18,288 nucleotides of DNA, taken from NCBI GenBank assembly GCA_030039105.1, contig JASHQO010000179.1, forward strand, positions 1 to 18,288. The letters run 5' to 3'. Positions within the stretch are counted from its first letter, which is position 1. Each line of letters begins with the position of its first letter. The notes beneath the pieces are model-generated. The model had not been told where the DNA came from. It made no database searches and was given only the letters and a program-made list of their open reading frames with translations. This DNA comes from Xanthobacteraceae bacterium (GTDB lineage: Bacteria > Pseudomonadota > Alphaproteobacteria > Rhizobiales > Xanthobacteraceae). Both the position numbers and the translations under genes were made by a program. Positions 6,878-14,855 of this stretch are shown here, piece by piece.

Positions 6878-9244
6878 ATGAACGAGCTTCCGCAAACGCC
6901 CTTCATCGGCCGCGCCATGACGCGGCGCGAGGATCGCCGGCTGCTCACCGGCCGCGGCCAATACATCGCCGATTTCGAATTGCCGCGCATGCTGCATGCC
7001 GTGCTGGTGCGCAGCGAAGTCGCCCACGCGCGGATCAAAGCCATCGACGTGGCGCGTGCCGCGACGGCGCCCGGCGTCATCCACGTGCTGACCGGGCCCG
7101 AGCTCGCCCGCGAACTGCCGCCGGTCTCCGACACGCAACTCGCGTTGCCGAGCAAGTGGACGGCGCTGGTGCAGCACAAATTCATCAATCCGCAGCAGCC
7201 GCTGCTCGCTTACGACAAGGTCCGCCACGTCGGCGAGGCGGTTGCGGTCGTCGTCGCGGAGAGCCGCTACGCGGCCGAAGACGCCGCCCAGTTGGTGACG
7301 CTCGATCTCGAGCCGCTGCCGGCCATGCTCGATCCCGAGCGGGCGCTGGATGCGGGCGCCACCATCGTCCACGACAAATTCGCCACCAACCTGATCGGCG
7401 CTTTCAGCGTCGGCAAGGGCGACGCCGATGCCGCCATTACGCGGGCTCCGCACAAGCTGCGGCGGCGCTTTCATCATCACCGCTACGCCGCAATGCCGAT
7501 GGAATGCCGCGGCGTGGTCGGCTTCTATGATGCGCGCAGCGACGCGGTGACGATCTGGTCGGCGACGCAGGTCGTGCATTGGGTGCGGCGCGAGGCGGCG
7601 GGCGTGTTGAGGCTGCCCGAGGCGCGCGTTCGCTGCGTGGCGCTCGACGTCGGCGGCGGCTTTGGCGTCAAGGGCCACGTTTATCCCGAGGACTTGTTGA
7701 TTCCGTATCTGGCGCGCCGGCTCGGCCGGCCGGTGAAGTGGATCGAGGACCGCCGCGAGCATCTGCTCTGCTCATGCCATTCGCGCGACCAGATTCACGA
7801 GGTCGAGGTCGGCTTCGACGACAGCGGCCGCATCCTGGCGCTGCGCGACAACTTCGTGGTCGATTGCGGCGCCTGGAATCCGATCGGCGCCGGCATCGCC
7901 TACAACACCGCCGTGCATCTGCCGGGGCCGTACAAGATCGACGCCATCGCGATCGCTGGCCGTATCGCCGCCACCAACAAGGTGCCGAACGCGCCCTACC
8001 GCGGCGCCGGCCGGCCGGAAGCAACCTTCGCCATGGAGCGCTCCATGGACCTCGTCGCCGCGGAGCTTGGCCTCGAGCCCGCCGCAGTGCGTCTGCGCAA
8101 CATGGTTCCCGCCGCCGAGATGCCTTATGCGGTCGGCATGCCGTATCGCGACGGCCAGCCGATCGTGCTCGACGGCGGCGACTACCCGGCGGCGTTGCAA
8201 AAGGCGCTGGCCGCGCTGGGCGGCGTCGAGGCGTTCCGCCAGCGCCAGCACGCGGCGCGGCGCGACGGCCGCTATCTCGGCCTCGGCCTCGGCTGCTATG
8301 TCGAGGGCACCGGCGTCGGGCCGTTCGAGAGCGCGCTCCTTCGCATCGATCCCTCGGGAAAGATTTACCTCGCTTCCGGCGCTTGTCCGCAAGGGCAGGG
8401 CATGGAGACGATTTTCTCGCAGGTGGTGGCCGATGCCTGGCAAGTCGATCCCGACAACGTCGTGATCGCGCTCGCCGACACGGCGGCGATCGCCGTAGGT
8501 TTCGGCACTATTGCGAGCCGCAGCACGGTGACGCTGTCGGCGGCGATCCACGGCGCCACGGAAAAACTGCGCGACAAGGTGTTCGCCATAGCCGCCAACA
8601 TGTTGGAATGCTCCGCGGCCGACCTCGAGCTGCGCCGCGGCCACGTCGGCATCGTCGGCGTGCCGGGCGCCGAGATTTCGCTGGCCAAGGTCGCGGCCGC
8701 CGCGCGGCCGGGCTGGGACAACGGCCGGCCGCCGGGGGTCGATGCCGGGCTCGAGGAGATTTATTACTTCGAGCCGCCTACGGTGACGTGGTCGTATGCC
8801 GTGCATGCCGCCGTGGTCGAGGTCGACATCGAGGTCGGTCGCGTGCGCGTCGACAACTACGTCATCGCCCACGATTGCGGCGTGGTGGTCAATCCGATGC
8901 TGGTCGAGGGCCAGATCGTCGGCGGCGCCGTGCAGGGTCTTGGCGGCGCGCTGCTCGAAGACATCAATTTTGACGCCGCCGGCCAGCCGCTGACCACGAC
9001 GCTCGCCGACTACATGCTGCCGACGGCCTGCGAGCTGCCGCCGATCACGCTGATCCACCAGCACGCGCCGTCGCCGCTCAATCCGTTCGGCGTCAAGGGC
9101 GTCGGCGAGGGCGGCCCGATCGCGCCGCCCGCGGTGATCGCCAACGCCGTGTCCGACGCTCTGCGCGAATTCAAAGCCGAGTTCAACCGCACGCCGGTGA
9201 CGCCGCAGCAAATCGACGCGGCGGTGCGCAGTCGTTCGCGTTAA
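6878..9244 (+). CDS. Xanthine dehydrogenase-family molybdopterin-binding (large) subunit
   Basis: This 788-residue protein is the Mo-cofactor subunit of a hydroxylase of the xanthine oxidase family (XdhB/CoxL-like), which adds a water-derived oxygen to an aromatic, aldehyde or similar substrate. It contains 'VGGGFGVKG' (258-266), 'APYRGAGRPE' (372-381), 'GQGMET' (506-511) and the terminal 'GVKGVGEGG' (738-746), whose E744 is the catalytic glutamate position. The AYRGAGR-type loop places it with form II/xanthine dehydrogenase-like enzymes, not true CO dehydrogenase, which has AYxCSFR. I chose ATG 6878 because homologous sequence starts just after it ('GRAMTRREDRRLLTGRGQY'). The frame stays open back to ATG 6812 in the repeat. 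No FAD or 2Fe-2S subunit gene lies in the window, so partners must be elsewhere. Confidence 0.92.
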   Translation: MNELPQTPFIGRAMTRREDRRLLTGRGQYIADFELPRMLHAVLVRSEVAHARIKAIDVARAATAPGVIHVLTGPELARELPPVSDTQLALPSKWTALVQHKFINPQQPLLAYDKVRHVGEAVAVVVAESRYAAEDAAQLVTLDLEPLPAMLDPERALDAGATIVHDKFATNLIGAFSVGKGDADAAITRAPHKLRRRFHHHRYAAMPMECRGVVGFYDARSDAVTIWSATQVVHWVRREAAGVLRLPEARVRCVALDVGGGFGVKGHVYPEDLLIPYLARRLGRPVKWIEDRREHLLCSCHSRDQIHEVEVGFDDSGRILALRDNFVVDCGAWNPIGAGIAYNTAVHLPGPYKIDAIAIAGRIAATNKVPNAPYRGAGRPEATFAMERSMDLVAAELGLEPAAVRLRNMVPAAEMPYAVGMPYRDGQPIVLDGGDYPAALQKALAALGGVEAFRQRQHAARRDGRYLGLGLGCYVEGTGVGPFESALLRIDPSGKIYLASGACPQGQGMETIFSQVVADAWQVDPDNVVIALADTAAIAVGFGTIASRSTVTLSAAIHGATEKLRDKVFAIAANMLECSAADLELRRGHVGIVGVPGAEISLAKVAAAARPGWDNGRPPGVDAGLEEIYYFEPPTVTWSYAVHAAVVEVDIEVGRVRVDNYVIAHDCGVVVNPMLVEGQIVGGAVQGLGGALLEDINFDAAGQPLTTTLADYMLPTACELPPITLIHQHAPSPLNPFGVKGVGEGGPIAPPAVIANAVSDALREFKAEFNRTPVTPQQIDAAVRSRSR

Positions 9245-9436
9245 GATTTGCGGCGCAAAGCGGACTCAACCAAACAAATAAATGCCTTGTTTTTTGTTAG
9301 TCCAAACCGGGCCAAAATTTGGCGTGCCGTCCCGGCAAGCAAATAGTTGCCATGCATACCGCGGCCATCTCGGCTGGCGCGATGGTGCTATGACGCCGCG
9401 GTGACTCGACCTCAGTGAGGCGCGTTCGTCGGCGTT
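9245..9436. other. Structured intergenic region, possible small RNA
   Basis: This is most of the 314-bp gap between the molybdopterin gene and the secreted-protein gene. I see no credible gene here. It contains an AT-rich part (9270-9300) and a possible folded part: ACCGCGG (9358-9364) pairs with CCGCGGT (9396-9402), with CCATC (9365-9369) pairing GATGG (9381-9385) inside. A small CCTCA/TGAGG palindrome lies at 9410-9420, and a strong terminator follows at once. The terminator is almost 200 bp past the upstream stop codon, so an independent small transcript ending there is possible. I recognise no known RNA family. Confidence 0.3.
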
Positions 9437-9476
9437 AGCCTCGCCAGACCTTAAATGGTTTGGCGAGGCTTTTGTT
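9437..9476 (+). terminator. Strong rho-independent terminator
   Basis: AGCCTCGCCAGACC (9437-9450) pairs over 14 positions with GGTTTGGCGAGGCT (9457-9470), with one G-U pair and a TTAAAT loop, followed by TTTGTTT. It points along the + strand. It separates the molybdopterin gene, or a small RNA in the gap, from the secreted-protein gene, which would then need its own promoter within the next 70 bp. Confidence 0.8.
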
Positions 9477-9558
9477 TGCTGGCGAACGTGAAAGTCGAGG
9501 CCGACCAAAAGGGAGGAAAACGGAATCTGCGAGTCGAACTAAAGTAGGAGTGAAGCGT

Positions 9559-10056
9559 ATGAAGTTGACGACCCTGATGGCCGCCGTCGCGGCCGTTGTC
9601 GTTTTTTCGCAGTCCGCACAGGCGCACCCGCGTCATTTCGGGTATGCCGCGCGCTACGCAGCGCACAGGCATGTCGTGCGGCACCTCTTTGCAATGGCGC
9701 AAGATCGGTCGTGGACGTCGGGATCGTTCTCCGCCACGCCTTCGCGGGATGGCTATTCGGAGACCGCCACTTATCGCGGCGGCGTCGGCGCCCGCCCGGC
9801 TGCCTGGTGCGGCTGGGAAATGCGGCAACTGGTCGGCGGCGACCCCGGTCCCGAATATAATTTGGCGCGCAACTGGGCGCATTGGGGCCATGCCGGACCG
9901 GCCGGCGTCGGCGCTGTGGTGGTCTGGGCCCATCACGTCGGCAAGATCGTCGGCGAGGAGGATGGCCGGTGGCTCGTCGAGTCCGGCAATGACGGCCACG
10001 CAGTGCGCACCCGCGCCCGCTCGATTGCCGGCGCCATCGCGATCCGGTGGGGCTAA
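9559..10056 (+). CDS. Small secreted protein, putative CHAP/NlpC-P60-like cysteine peptidase fold
   Basis: This 165-residue precursor has a clear signal peptide: a hydrophobic segment at 5-19 and a likely cut after 'SAQA' at 22. The mature part ends in a compact domain with 'AAWCGWEMRQ' (C84), 'VVWAHHVGKIVG' (H126) and 'VESGNDG' (N144). A Cys in a helix start, a His in an 'HVGxI' strand and a following polar Asn match the catalytic order of CHAP and NlpC/P60 cell-wall amidases/endopeptidases. The function is therefore probably peptidoglycan cleavage in the periplasm, though I infer this from motif spacing only. ATG 9559 is supported by AGGAG (9546-9550), 8 nt upstream. The upstream extension of the frame to 9460 crosses a terminator and is rejected. 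The gene is monocistronic and ends in its own terminator. Confidence 0.75.
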   Translation: MKLTTLMAAVAAVVVFSQSAQAHPRHFGYAARYAAHRHVVRHLFAMAQDRSWTSGSFSATPSRDGYSETATYRGGVGARPAAWCGWEMRQLVGGDPGPEYNLARNWAHWGHAGPAGVGAVVVWAHHVGKIVGEEDGRWLVESGNDGHAVRTRARSIAGAIAIRWG

Positions 10057-10089
10057 AACGGATCGATCCGCAAGACGCGATCCACGCAG

Positions 10090-10117
10090 GGCCGCCCGGG
10101 ACACCGGGCGGCCTTTT
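10090..10117 (+). terminator. Rho-independent terminator after the secreted-protein gene
   Basis: GGCCGCCCGG (10090-10099) and CCGGGCGGCC (10104-10113) form a perfect 10-bp GC stem with a GACA loop, followed by TTTTATTT. It lies 33 bp past the stop codon. The convergent - strand gene ends at 10116 inside the T-run, so the stem also forms just past that gene's stop codon, but without a U-tract on that side. Confidence 0.9.
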
Positions 10118-10925
10118 ATTTCGTCACCGCGGCCGGCGGCGCGACGACGGCGTCGGCCTGGCCGGCGCGCGCCAGCGAGCTCGCCACAAACCCGCCGGCC
10201 TTCATCTCCTCGATGAAGCCGCGGAGATATTGCAGGCCGATGTCGCGGCCGAGCGGCGTGCCCATCGCCTCCCTGATGTCCTGGAAATGCTCCGGCATCA
10301 CCCGCATGGCCGGATTGGTCTTGGCGAAGGCGTTGAGGAATTGCCGCACCCCAGCCGCGGCATCGAGCTTGTCGGCGATGAATCCCTGCAACGCCTCGGA
10401 TGGGCTCGGATAGCGCACCAGCGTCGCGTGCTGCAGCGTCCGCGACAGATAGAGATCGTAGGCCGAGCCGCGGGCCACGGCGATGCGGACGCCGTCGCGA
10501 TCGACGTCGGCGGTCGTCCTCAGTGGTGAATCGTTCGCCACCATGTAGGTGCCTTCGATGATGACATAGGGTGCGGTGAAACCGATGACCGCGGCACGCG
10601 CCGGCTCGACGGCGAGAAAGGCGATGTCCCAGGCGCCGCTCTTCACCGCGTCGGTCACCTTGCCGGCGGTGTCGTAGACCGTAGGCGCGACGGGCGTACC
10701 CAGGCGTCGTGCCAGCTCATTCGCCAAGTCCACGGTTACACCGCTCACTGCCGAGGCGCTTTTCTGCACCAGAACGACATTGCCGGCATTGATCGCCGCG
10801 CGCAGCGTTCCGGTTGGCGCCAGATCTTTCACCACCTCAGGCGGTGGCGGGCTTGCGGACTGGGCGATGGCGGCGCCGGTCGCGACCAGCGTAACGACCG
10901 CCGCGCGGCCAAGCGTTCTATACAT
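10116..10925 (-). CDS. Periplasmic amino-acid-type ABC transporter substrate-binding protein (SBP family 3)
   Basis: This 269-residue precursor has a signal peptide (hydrophobic residues 8-19, likely cut near 'AIA-QS' at 21). The mature part reads as a family 3 solute-binding protein: 'TGTLRAAINAGN', 'GVTVDLANELARRLG', 'AVKSGAWDIAFLAVEPARAAVIGFTAPYV' and 'GVRIAVARGSAYDLYLSRTL' follow the two-lobe order of polar amino acid binding proteins. GGAGG (complement 10933-10937) precedes ATG. It lies 19 bp after glpK on the same strand, so it is probably co-transcribed with glpK. No cognate permease or ATPase gene adjoins it; the neighbouring importer has its own, unrelated family 1 binding protein. 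The ligand is unknown. Confidence 0.85.
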   Translation of the reverse strand: MYRTLGRAAVVTLVATGAAIAQSASPPPPEVVKDLAPTGTLRAAINAGNVVLVQKSASAVSGVTVDLANELARRLGTPVAPTVYDTAGKVTDAVKSGAWDIAFLAVEPARAAVIGFTAPYVIIEGTYMVANDSPLRTTADVDRDGVRIAVARGSAYDLYLSRTLQHATLVRYPSPSEALQGFIADKLDAAAGVRQFLNAFAKTNPAMRVMPEHFQDIREAMGTPLGRDIGLQYLRGFIEEMKAGGFVASSLARAGQADAVVAPPAAVTK

Positions 10926-10944
10926 TTTGATTCCTCCGTTGATT

Positions 10945-12435
10945 TCAGCTCAGCAGCCGGCGCATCGCCGAGGTCCAGCCGGCAAGCTTTCGCTCGCGCG
11001 AGTCCGCGTCCATCTGCGGGGTGAAGCGGCGCTCCAATTGCCAATGCTCCGAGAAACGATCCGGCTCGGGAAAGAATCCGGCGTGGAGGCCGGCCAGATA
11101 GGCGGCGCCGAGCGCCGTGGTTTCGCGGACCCGCGGCCGGTCGACGGTGCAGCCGACCAGGTCGGCGAGGCGCTGCATGGTCCAATCGGAGTTCGCCATG
11201 CCGCCGTCGACGCGTAATGTCGTCAGCGCGCTCGCGGCGTCGTGCCAGTCCGCCCGCATCGCCGCGAGCAGATCGACGGTCTGGAAGCACACGCTTTCCA
11301 GCGCTGCTTGCGCCAACTCGCGCGGCCCAGTGGCGCGGGTGAGCCCGAACAGCGCGCCGCGGACGTCGGGCCGCCAGTAGGGCGCGCCGAGGCCGACGAA
11401 GGCCGGCACCAGCACGATCTCCTGGGTCGGGTCCGCCTCCGGCGCCAGCGCGCCGGTTTCTTCGGCGCTCCGCACCACGTGCAAGCTGTCGCGCAGCCAT
11501 TGCACCGCGGCGCCGGCGATGAAGATCGAACCTTCAAGCGCATAGGCGCGCTCGCCGCCGAGCTGATAAGCGACTGTGGTGACGAGCCTGTTCTTCGACG
11601 CCACCGGAGTGCGCCCGGTGTTGATGAGAGCGAAGCAACCGGTGCCGTAGGTCGATTTGACCATGCCCGGCGTGAAGCAGGCTTGGCCGATCAGGGCCGC
11701 CTGCTGGTCGCCGGCAATGCCATGAATCGCAATGGCGCCGCCGAACAGTTTTGGATCGGTCACGCCGAACGCGGCGGACGAATCCAGCACTTGCGGCAAA
11801 ACCGGTTTCGGCACGCCGAGCAACGCCAGCAGCGCGTCGTCCCAGCAGCCGCGATGAATGTCGAACAGCAGCGTGCGCGAGGCGTTGGTCGCGTCGGTCG
11901 CGTGCACCTTGCCGCCGGTGAGCCGCCACAGCAGATACGTGTCGACGGTGCCGAACGCCAACTCGCCGCGCTCGGCGCGGTCGCGCACGTTGGGCGCGCA
12001 ATCGAGCAGCCAGGAAAGCTTGGTGCCGGAGAAATACGGATCGAGCAGCAGCCCGGTTTTTGCTGCGAACGCGGCCTCATGTCCGGCTGCCTTCAGCCGC
12101 GCGCAGTGCGCGGCGGTGCGCCGGTCCTGCCAGACGATGGCGCGGTGCACGGCGCGGCCGGTCGCACGATCCCACAACAAGGTGGTCTCGCGCTGATTGG
12201 TGATGCCGATGGCGACGATGTCCTTGGCGCTGGCGCCGGCCTTGGCCATGGCGCCGCGGCAGCACTCGACCGTGGTGCGCCACAAATCTTCCGGCTCGTG
12301 CTCGACTTCGCCGTCGGCCGGAAAATACTGCGGGAATTCGGCTTGCGCGAAGGCGGCGACCGAGGTGTCGGCGCGAAACAGGCTGGCCCGGGTCGAGGTC
12401 GTGCCCTGGTCGATCGCCAAAACGTAGGGTGCCAC
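10945..12435 (-). CDS. glpK: Glycerol kinase
   Basis: This 496-residue FGGY-family kinase makes sn-glycerol 3-phosphate from glycerol and ATP in the cytosol. It has 'DQGTTSTR' (9-16) for phosphate binding, 'NQRETTLLWDR' with R82-E83, 'DPYFSGTKLSWLLD' with Y134, and 'GIAGDQQAALIGQ' with the catalytic D243. These are all glycerol-contacting or catalytic positions known from the E. coli enzyme. The length is normal. The start is GTG 12435, supported by GGAGGA about 7 nt upstream. The loop before GIAGDQ reads 'GGAIAIH', so the arginine that binds inhibitory fructose 1,6-bisphosphate in E. coli (R236) appears to be alanine here. It is divergent from the ABC importer and upstream of the orphan binding-protein gene. 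Confidence 0.95.
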   Translation of the reverse strand: MAPYVLAIDQGTTSTRASLFRADTSVAAFAQAEFPQYFPADGEVEHEPEDLWRTTVECCRGAMAKAGASAKDIVAIGITNQRETTLLWDRATGRAVHRAIVWQDRRTAAHCARLKAAGHEAAFAAKTGLLLDPYFSGTKLSWLLDCAPNVRDRAERGELAFGTVDTYLLWRLTGGKVHATDATNASRTLLFDIHRGCWDDALLALLGVPKPVLPQVLDSSAAFGVTDPKLFGGAIAIHGIAGDQQAALIGQACFTPGMVKSTYGTGCFALINTGRTPVASKNRLVTTVAYQLGGERAYALEGSIFIAGAAVQWLRDSLHVVRSAEETGALAPEADPTQEIVLVPAFVGLGAPYWRPDVRGALFGLTRATGPRELAQAALESVCFQTVDLLAAMRADWHDAASALTTLRVDGGMANSDWTMQRLADLVGCTVDRPRVRETTALGAAYLAGLHAGFFPEPDRFSEHWQLERRFTPQMDADSRERKLAGWTSAMRRLLS

Positions 12436-12525
12436 GCGCTTGTCCTCCGGCCGGATGCCGCAACATGGGCTTCACAATACAATGATTTACCGGCATCGTG
12501 ACCGACCGTTCGCGAGGCAGAGCCG
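12436..12525. promoter_or_regulatory. Divergent intergenic region between glpK and the ABC importer
   Basis: These 90 bp must hold the promoters of both transcription units. The only AT-rich block is 12471-12490, which includes TACAAT (12478-12483) as a possible -10 box for the + strand and TATTGT on the opposite strand. No good -35 boxes pair with them. A shared regulator would bind here, but no clear operator is seen. The glpK ribosome site, GGAGGA on the complement, lies near 12442-12448. Confidence 0.4.
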
Positions 12526-13551
12526 GTGTCGCAGATCGCGGTTCAGAACGTCAGCAAGGCCTGGGGCGCGACGCGGGCGGTCGACAATGTGAGTTTCGAG
12601 GCGGCGGCCGCTTCGCTGCTGGTGCTACTCGGCCCGTCGGGCTGCGGCAAGTCGACGACGCTGCGTCTCATTGCCGGGCTCGAACAGGTGTCGAGCGGCC
12701 GCATTTCCATCGGCGGGGCCGATGTCACGGCGTTGCCGCCGGCGCAGCGCCGCATCGCCATGGTGTTTCAGTCCTACGCGCTGTTTCCGCATCTCACCGT
12801 CGCCGAGAACATTCTGTTCGGCCTGCGCGTGCGCAAAGTGCCGGCGGCGGAGCGGACGCGGCGCCTGGCCCGCGTCGCGGCGCTGCTCGGGCTCGACGCC
12901 TTGCTGGCGCGCAAGCCGTCGCAGCTCTCCGGCGGCCAGCAGCAGCGCGTTGCGCTCGGCCGCGCCATCATCGCCGAGACCCCGGTCTGTCTGATGGACG
13001 AGCCGCTGTCCAATCTCGACGCACAACTGCGCGCCGAGATGCGCCGCGAGATCCGCACACTGCAGCAGAAGCTCGGCATCACCATGGTCTATGTCACCCA
13101 CGACCAGAGCGAAGCCATGAGCATGGCCGACCGGGTCATTCTGATGCGCGACGGCAAGGTCGAGCAGGCCGCGGCGCCGGACGAGATTTACGCGCGTCCA
13201 GCGACGATCTTTGCCGCGAAATTCATCGGCACGCCGCCGATGAACATCCTGGATACCGGCGGCGGCGTTCTGCTCGGCGTCCGGCCCGAGGATGCCGCGC
13301 TTGGCGACGCCGGCCTGCCGGTGCGGGTGCAGAGCTCGGAGTTCCTCGGCGCCGACACCGTCGTCACTTGCGCTTACGGCAACCAGTCGCTCACCGCGCG
13401 GGTGCCGGGCAAGGCGGCTTATCGCGCCGGCGACGCCGTTCATGCCGGCTGGCGCCCCGAACATTTGCATTTCTTCGACGCCGCCAGCGGCGTGCGTCGC
13501 GACGACGTCGACGCGAATGCTGCCACCGCAATCGGTCTCTGTTTCGCCTGA
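12526..13551 (+). CDS. ABC transporter ATP-binding protein, UgpC/MalK type
   Basis: This 341-residue ATPase powers a carbohydrate or glycerol-phosphate importer on the inner face of the membrane. Walker A GPSGCGKST is at 36-44, the Q-loop Q82 is in 'VFQSYALFPH', and the signature LSGGQ starts at 134. Walker B ends in D158-E159 ('CLMDEPLSNLD'), and the switch His is H192 in 'THDQSEAM'. A C-terminal OB/TOBE extension ('GVRPEDA', 'WRPEHLHFFD') is typical of the MalK/UgpC subgroup. The start is GTG 12526. A longer overlapping frame from 12498 belongs to the next gene's frame and is not coding there. It is followed 11 bp later by its binding-protein gene. Confidence 0.92.
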   Translation: MSQIAVQNVSKAWGATRAVDNVSFEAAAASLLVLLGPSGCGKSTTLRLIAGLEQVSSGRISIGGADVTALPPAQRRIAMVFQSYALFPHLTVAENILFGLRVRKVPAAERTRRLARVAALLGLDALLARKPSQLSGGQQQRVALGRAIIAETPVCLMDEPLSNLDAQLRAEMRREIRTLQQKLGITMVYVTHDQSEAMSMADRVILMRDGKVEQAAAPDEIYARPATIFAAKFIGTPPMNILDTGGGVLLGVRPEDAALGDAGLPVRVQSSEFLGADTVVTCAYGNQSLTARVPGKAAYRAGDAVHAGWRPEHLHFFDAASGVRRDDVDANAATAIGLCFA

Positions 13552-13562
13552 AGGAGCAAACA

Positions 13563-14855
13563 ATGGGTCACCCAACGATGAAATGGCTCGTTTCGCTAGT
13601 CGGTGCCGCGCTGCTGGCGCTGACGTCCGTCGCGGCCGCCAAGGACGTCACGTTGTCGTTCTATTATCCGGTCGCGGTCGGCGGCCCGATCCCGAAGATC
13701 ATCGACGGCTACGTCGCCGATTTCGAAAAGGACAATCCCGGCATCGCCATCAAGGCGATCTATGCCGGCACCTATCAGGACACCCTGGTCAAGGCGCTGA
13801 CCGCGCTCAAGAGCGGCGAGCCGCCGGATATTGCCGTGCTGCTGTCGACCGACATGTTCACGCTCATCGACGAGGACGCCATCGCACCGTTCGACGATCT
13901 GCTGAGGACCGACGACGATAAGGCCTGGCTGAAGTCGTTCTATCCGGCGTTCATGGAAAACAGCCAGACCGGCGGCAAAACCTGGGGCATCCCGTTCCAG
14001 CGCTCCACCATCGTGATGTACTGGAACAAGGATGCGTTCAAGGCGGCCGGGCTCGATCCCGACAAGGCTCCCGACACCTGGGACGAGCTGGTCGCCGACG
14101 GTAAGAAGCTCGTGCAGCGCGACGCCTCCGGCAATGTCAGCCGGTGGGCCGTCGAAATTCCGTCGACGTCTTTCACGTACTGGCTGTTCCAGGGCCTGAC
14201 CACGGCCAACAATGTGCGGCTGATGAACTCCGCCGGCACGCAGACCGCGTTCGACGCGCCGGGCGTGGTCGGCGCGCTGCAGTTCTGGGTCGATCTCAGC
14301 AGCAAGGACAAGATTCAGCCGCCCGGCGTCATCGAATGGGGCACGACGCCGAAGGATTTCTTCGAGAAGAAGACCGCGATCATGTGGACCTCGACCGGCA
14401 ACCTGACCAACGTGCGCAAGAACGCGTCGTTCCCGTTCGGCGTCGCCATGCTGCCGGCGCACCAGGGCCGCGGCTCGCCGACCGGTGGCGGCAATTTCTA
14501 TTTCTTCAAGAAGATGTCCGATGACGAGCGCGCCGCCGCCTTCAAGTTCGTCAAGTGGATGACGTCGCCCGAACGCGCCGCCGATTGGGGCATCCAGACC
14601 GGCTACGTCGCGGTCCGGCCGGACGCCTGGGACACCGCCGCCATGAAGACATATATCGCCGACTTCCCGGCCGCCGCGGTGGCGCGCGATCAACTCAAAT
14701 ATGCCGTCGCCGAGCTCTCGACCCACGACAACCAGCGCGTCACCAAGGCGCTCAACGACGGCATCCAGGCGGCGCTCGCCGGCGCCAAGACGCCGCAGCA
14801 GGCCATGCAGGACGCGCAGGCCGAAGCCGTGCGCGTCCTGCGTCCGTATCAGTGA
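13563..14855 (+). CDS. Extracellular solute-binding protein family 1 (UgpB-like)
   Basis: This 430-residue periplasmic receptor belongs to the importer. The signal peptide (residues 6-26, 'MKWLVSLVGAALLALTSVAAA') is followed by 'KDVTLSFYYPVAVGGPIPKI'. The family 1 core follows: 'FEKDNPGIAIKAIYAGTYQD', 'LKSGEPPDIAVL', 'GIPFQRSTIVMYWNKDAFKAAGLDPDKAPDTWDEL'. The 'RSTIVMYWNKDAF' and 'TWDEL' blocks are standard for sugar and glycerol-3-phosphate binders. AAGGAG (13551-13556) sits 6 nt before ATG 13563, and an ATG five codons later could also serve. The UgpB-type assignment rests on overall resemblance and linkage to glpK. Sugars, polyols or glycerophosphodiesters are also possible ligands. It overlaps the next gene by one base (TGATG). 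Confidence 0.88.
   Translation: MGHPTMKWLVSLVGAALLALTSVAAAKDVTLSFYYPVAVGGPIPKIIDGYVADFEKDNPGIAIKAIYAGTYQDTLVKALTALKSGEPPDIAVLLSTDMFTLIDEDAIAPFDDLLRTDDDKAWLKSFYPAFMENSQTGGKTWGIPFQRSTIVMYWNKDAFKAAGLDPDKAPDTWDELVADGKKLVQRDASGNVSRWAVEIPSTSFTYWLFQGLTTANNVRLMNSAGTQTAFDAPGVVGALQFWVDLSSKDKIQPPGVIEWGTTPKDFFEKKTAIMWTSTGNLTNVRKNASFPFGVAMLPAHQGRGSPTGGGNFYFFKKMSDDERAAAFKFVKWMTSPERAADWGIQTGYVAVRPDAWDTAAMKTYIADFPAAAVARDQLKYAVAELSTHDNQRVTKALNDGIQAALAGAKTPQQAMQDAQAEAVRVLRPYQ

Noticed and set aside
7772..9211. Long open frame (479 codons) on the - strand opposite the molybdopterin gene
   Set aside because: The + strand frame encodes a recognisable enzyme over the same bases. The - strand product is low-complexity and His/Arg/Asp-rich, as expected for the antisense of GC-rich coding DNA.
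6878..9244. Aerobic CO dehydrogenase large subunit (coxL)
   Set aside because: The active-site loop is APYRGAGR, not the AYxCSFR of true CO dehydrogenase, and coxM/coxS are absent.
9460..9558. 33-codon upstream extension of the secreted-protein gene
   Set aside because: It would start inside the stem of a strong terminator and would place a charged stretch before the signal peptide. AGGAG correctly spaced before 9559 decides the start.
12498..13562. N-terminal extension of the binding-protein frame back to 12498
   Set aside because: It overlaps the whole ATPase gene in another frame and is Arg/Ala-rich. A real signal peptide and ribosome site begin at 13563.
13596..14726. Open frame of 376 codons on the - strand opposite the binding-protein gene
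   Set aside because: It is antisense to a clear UgpB-like gene, has no family resemblance and has typical shadow composition.
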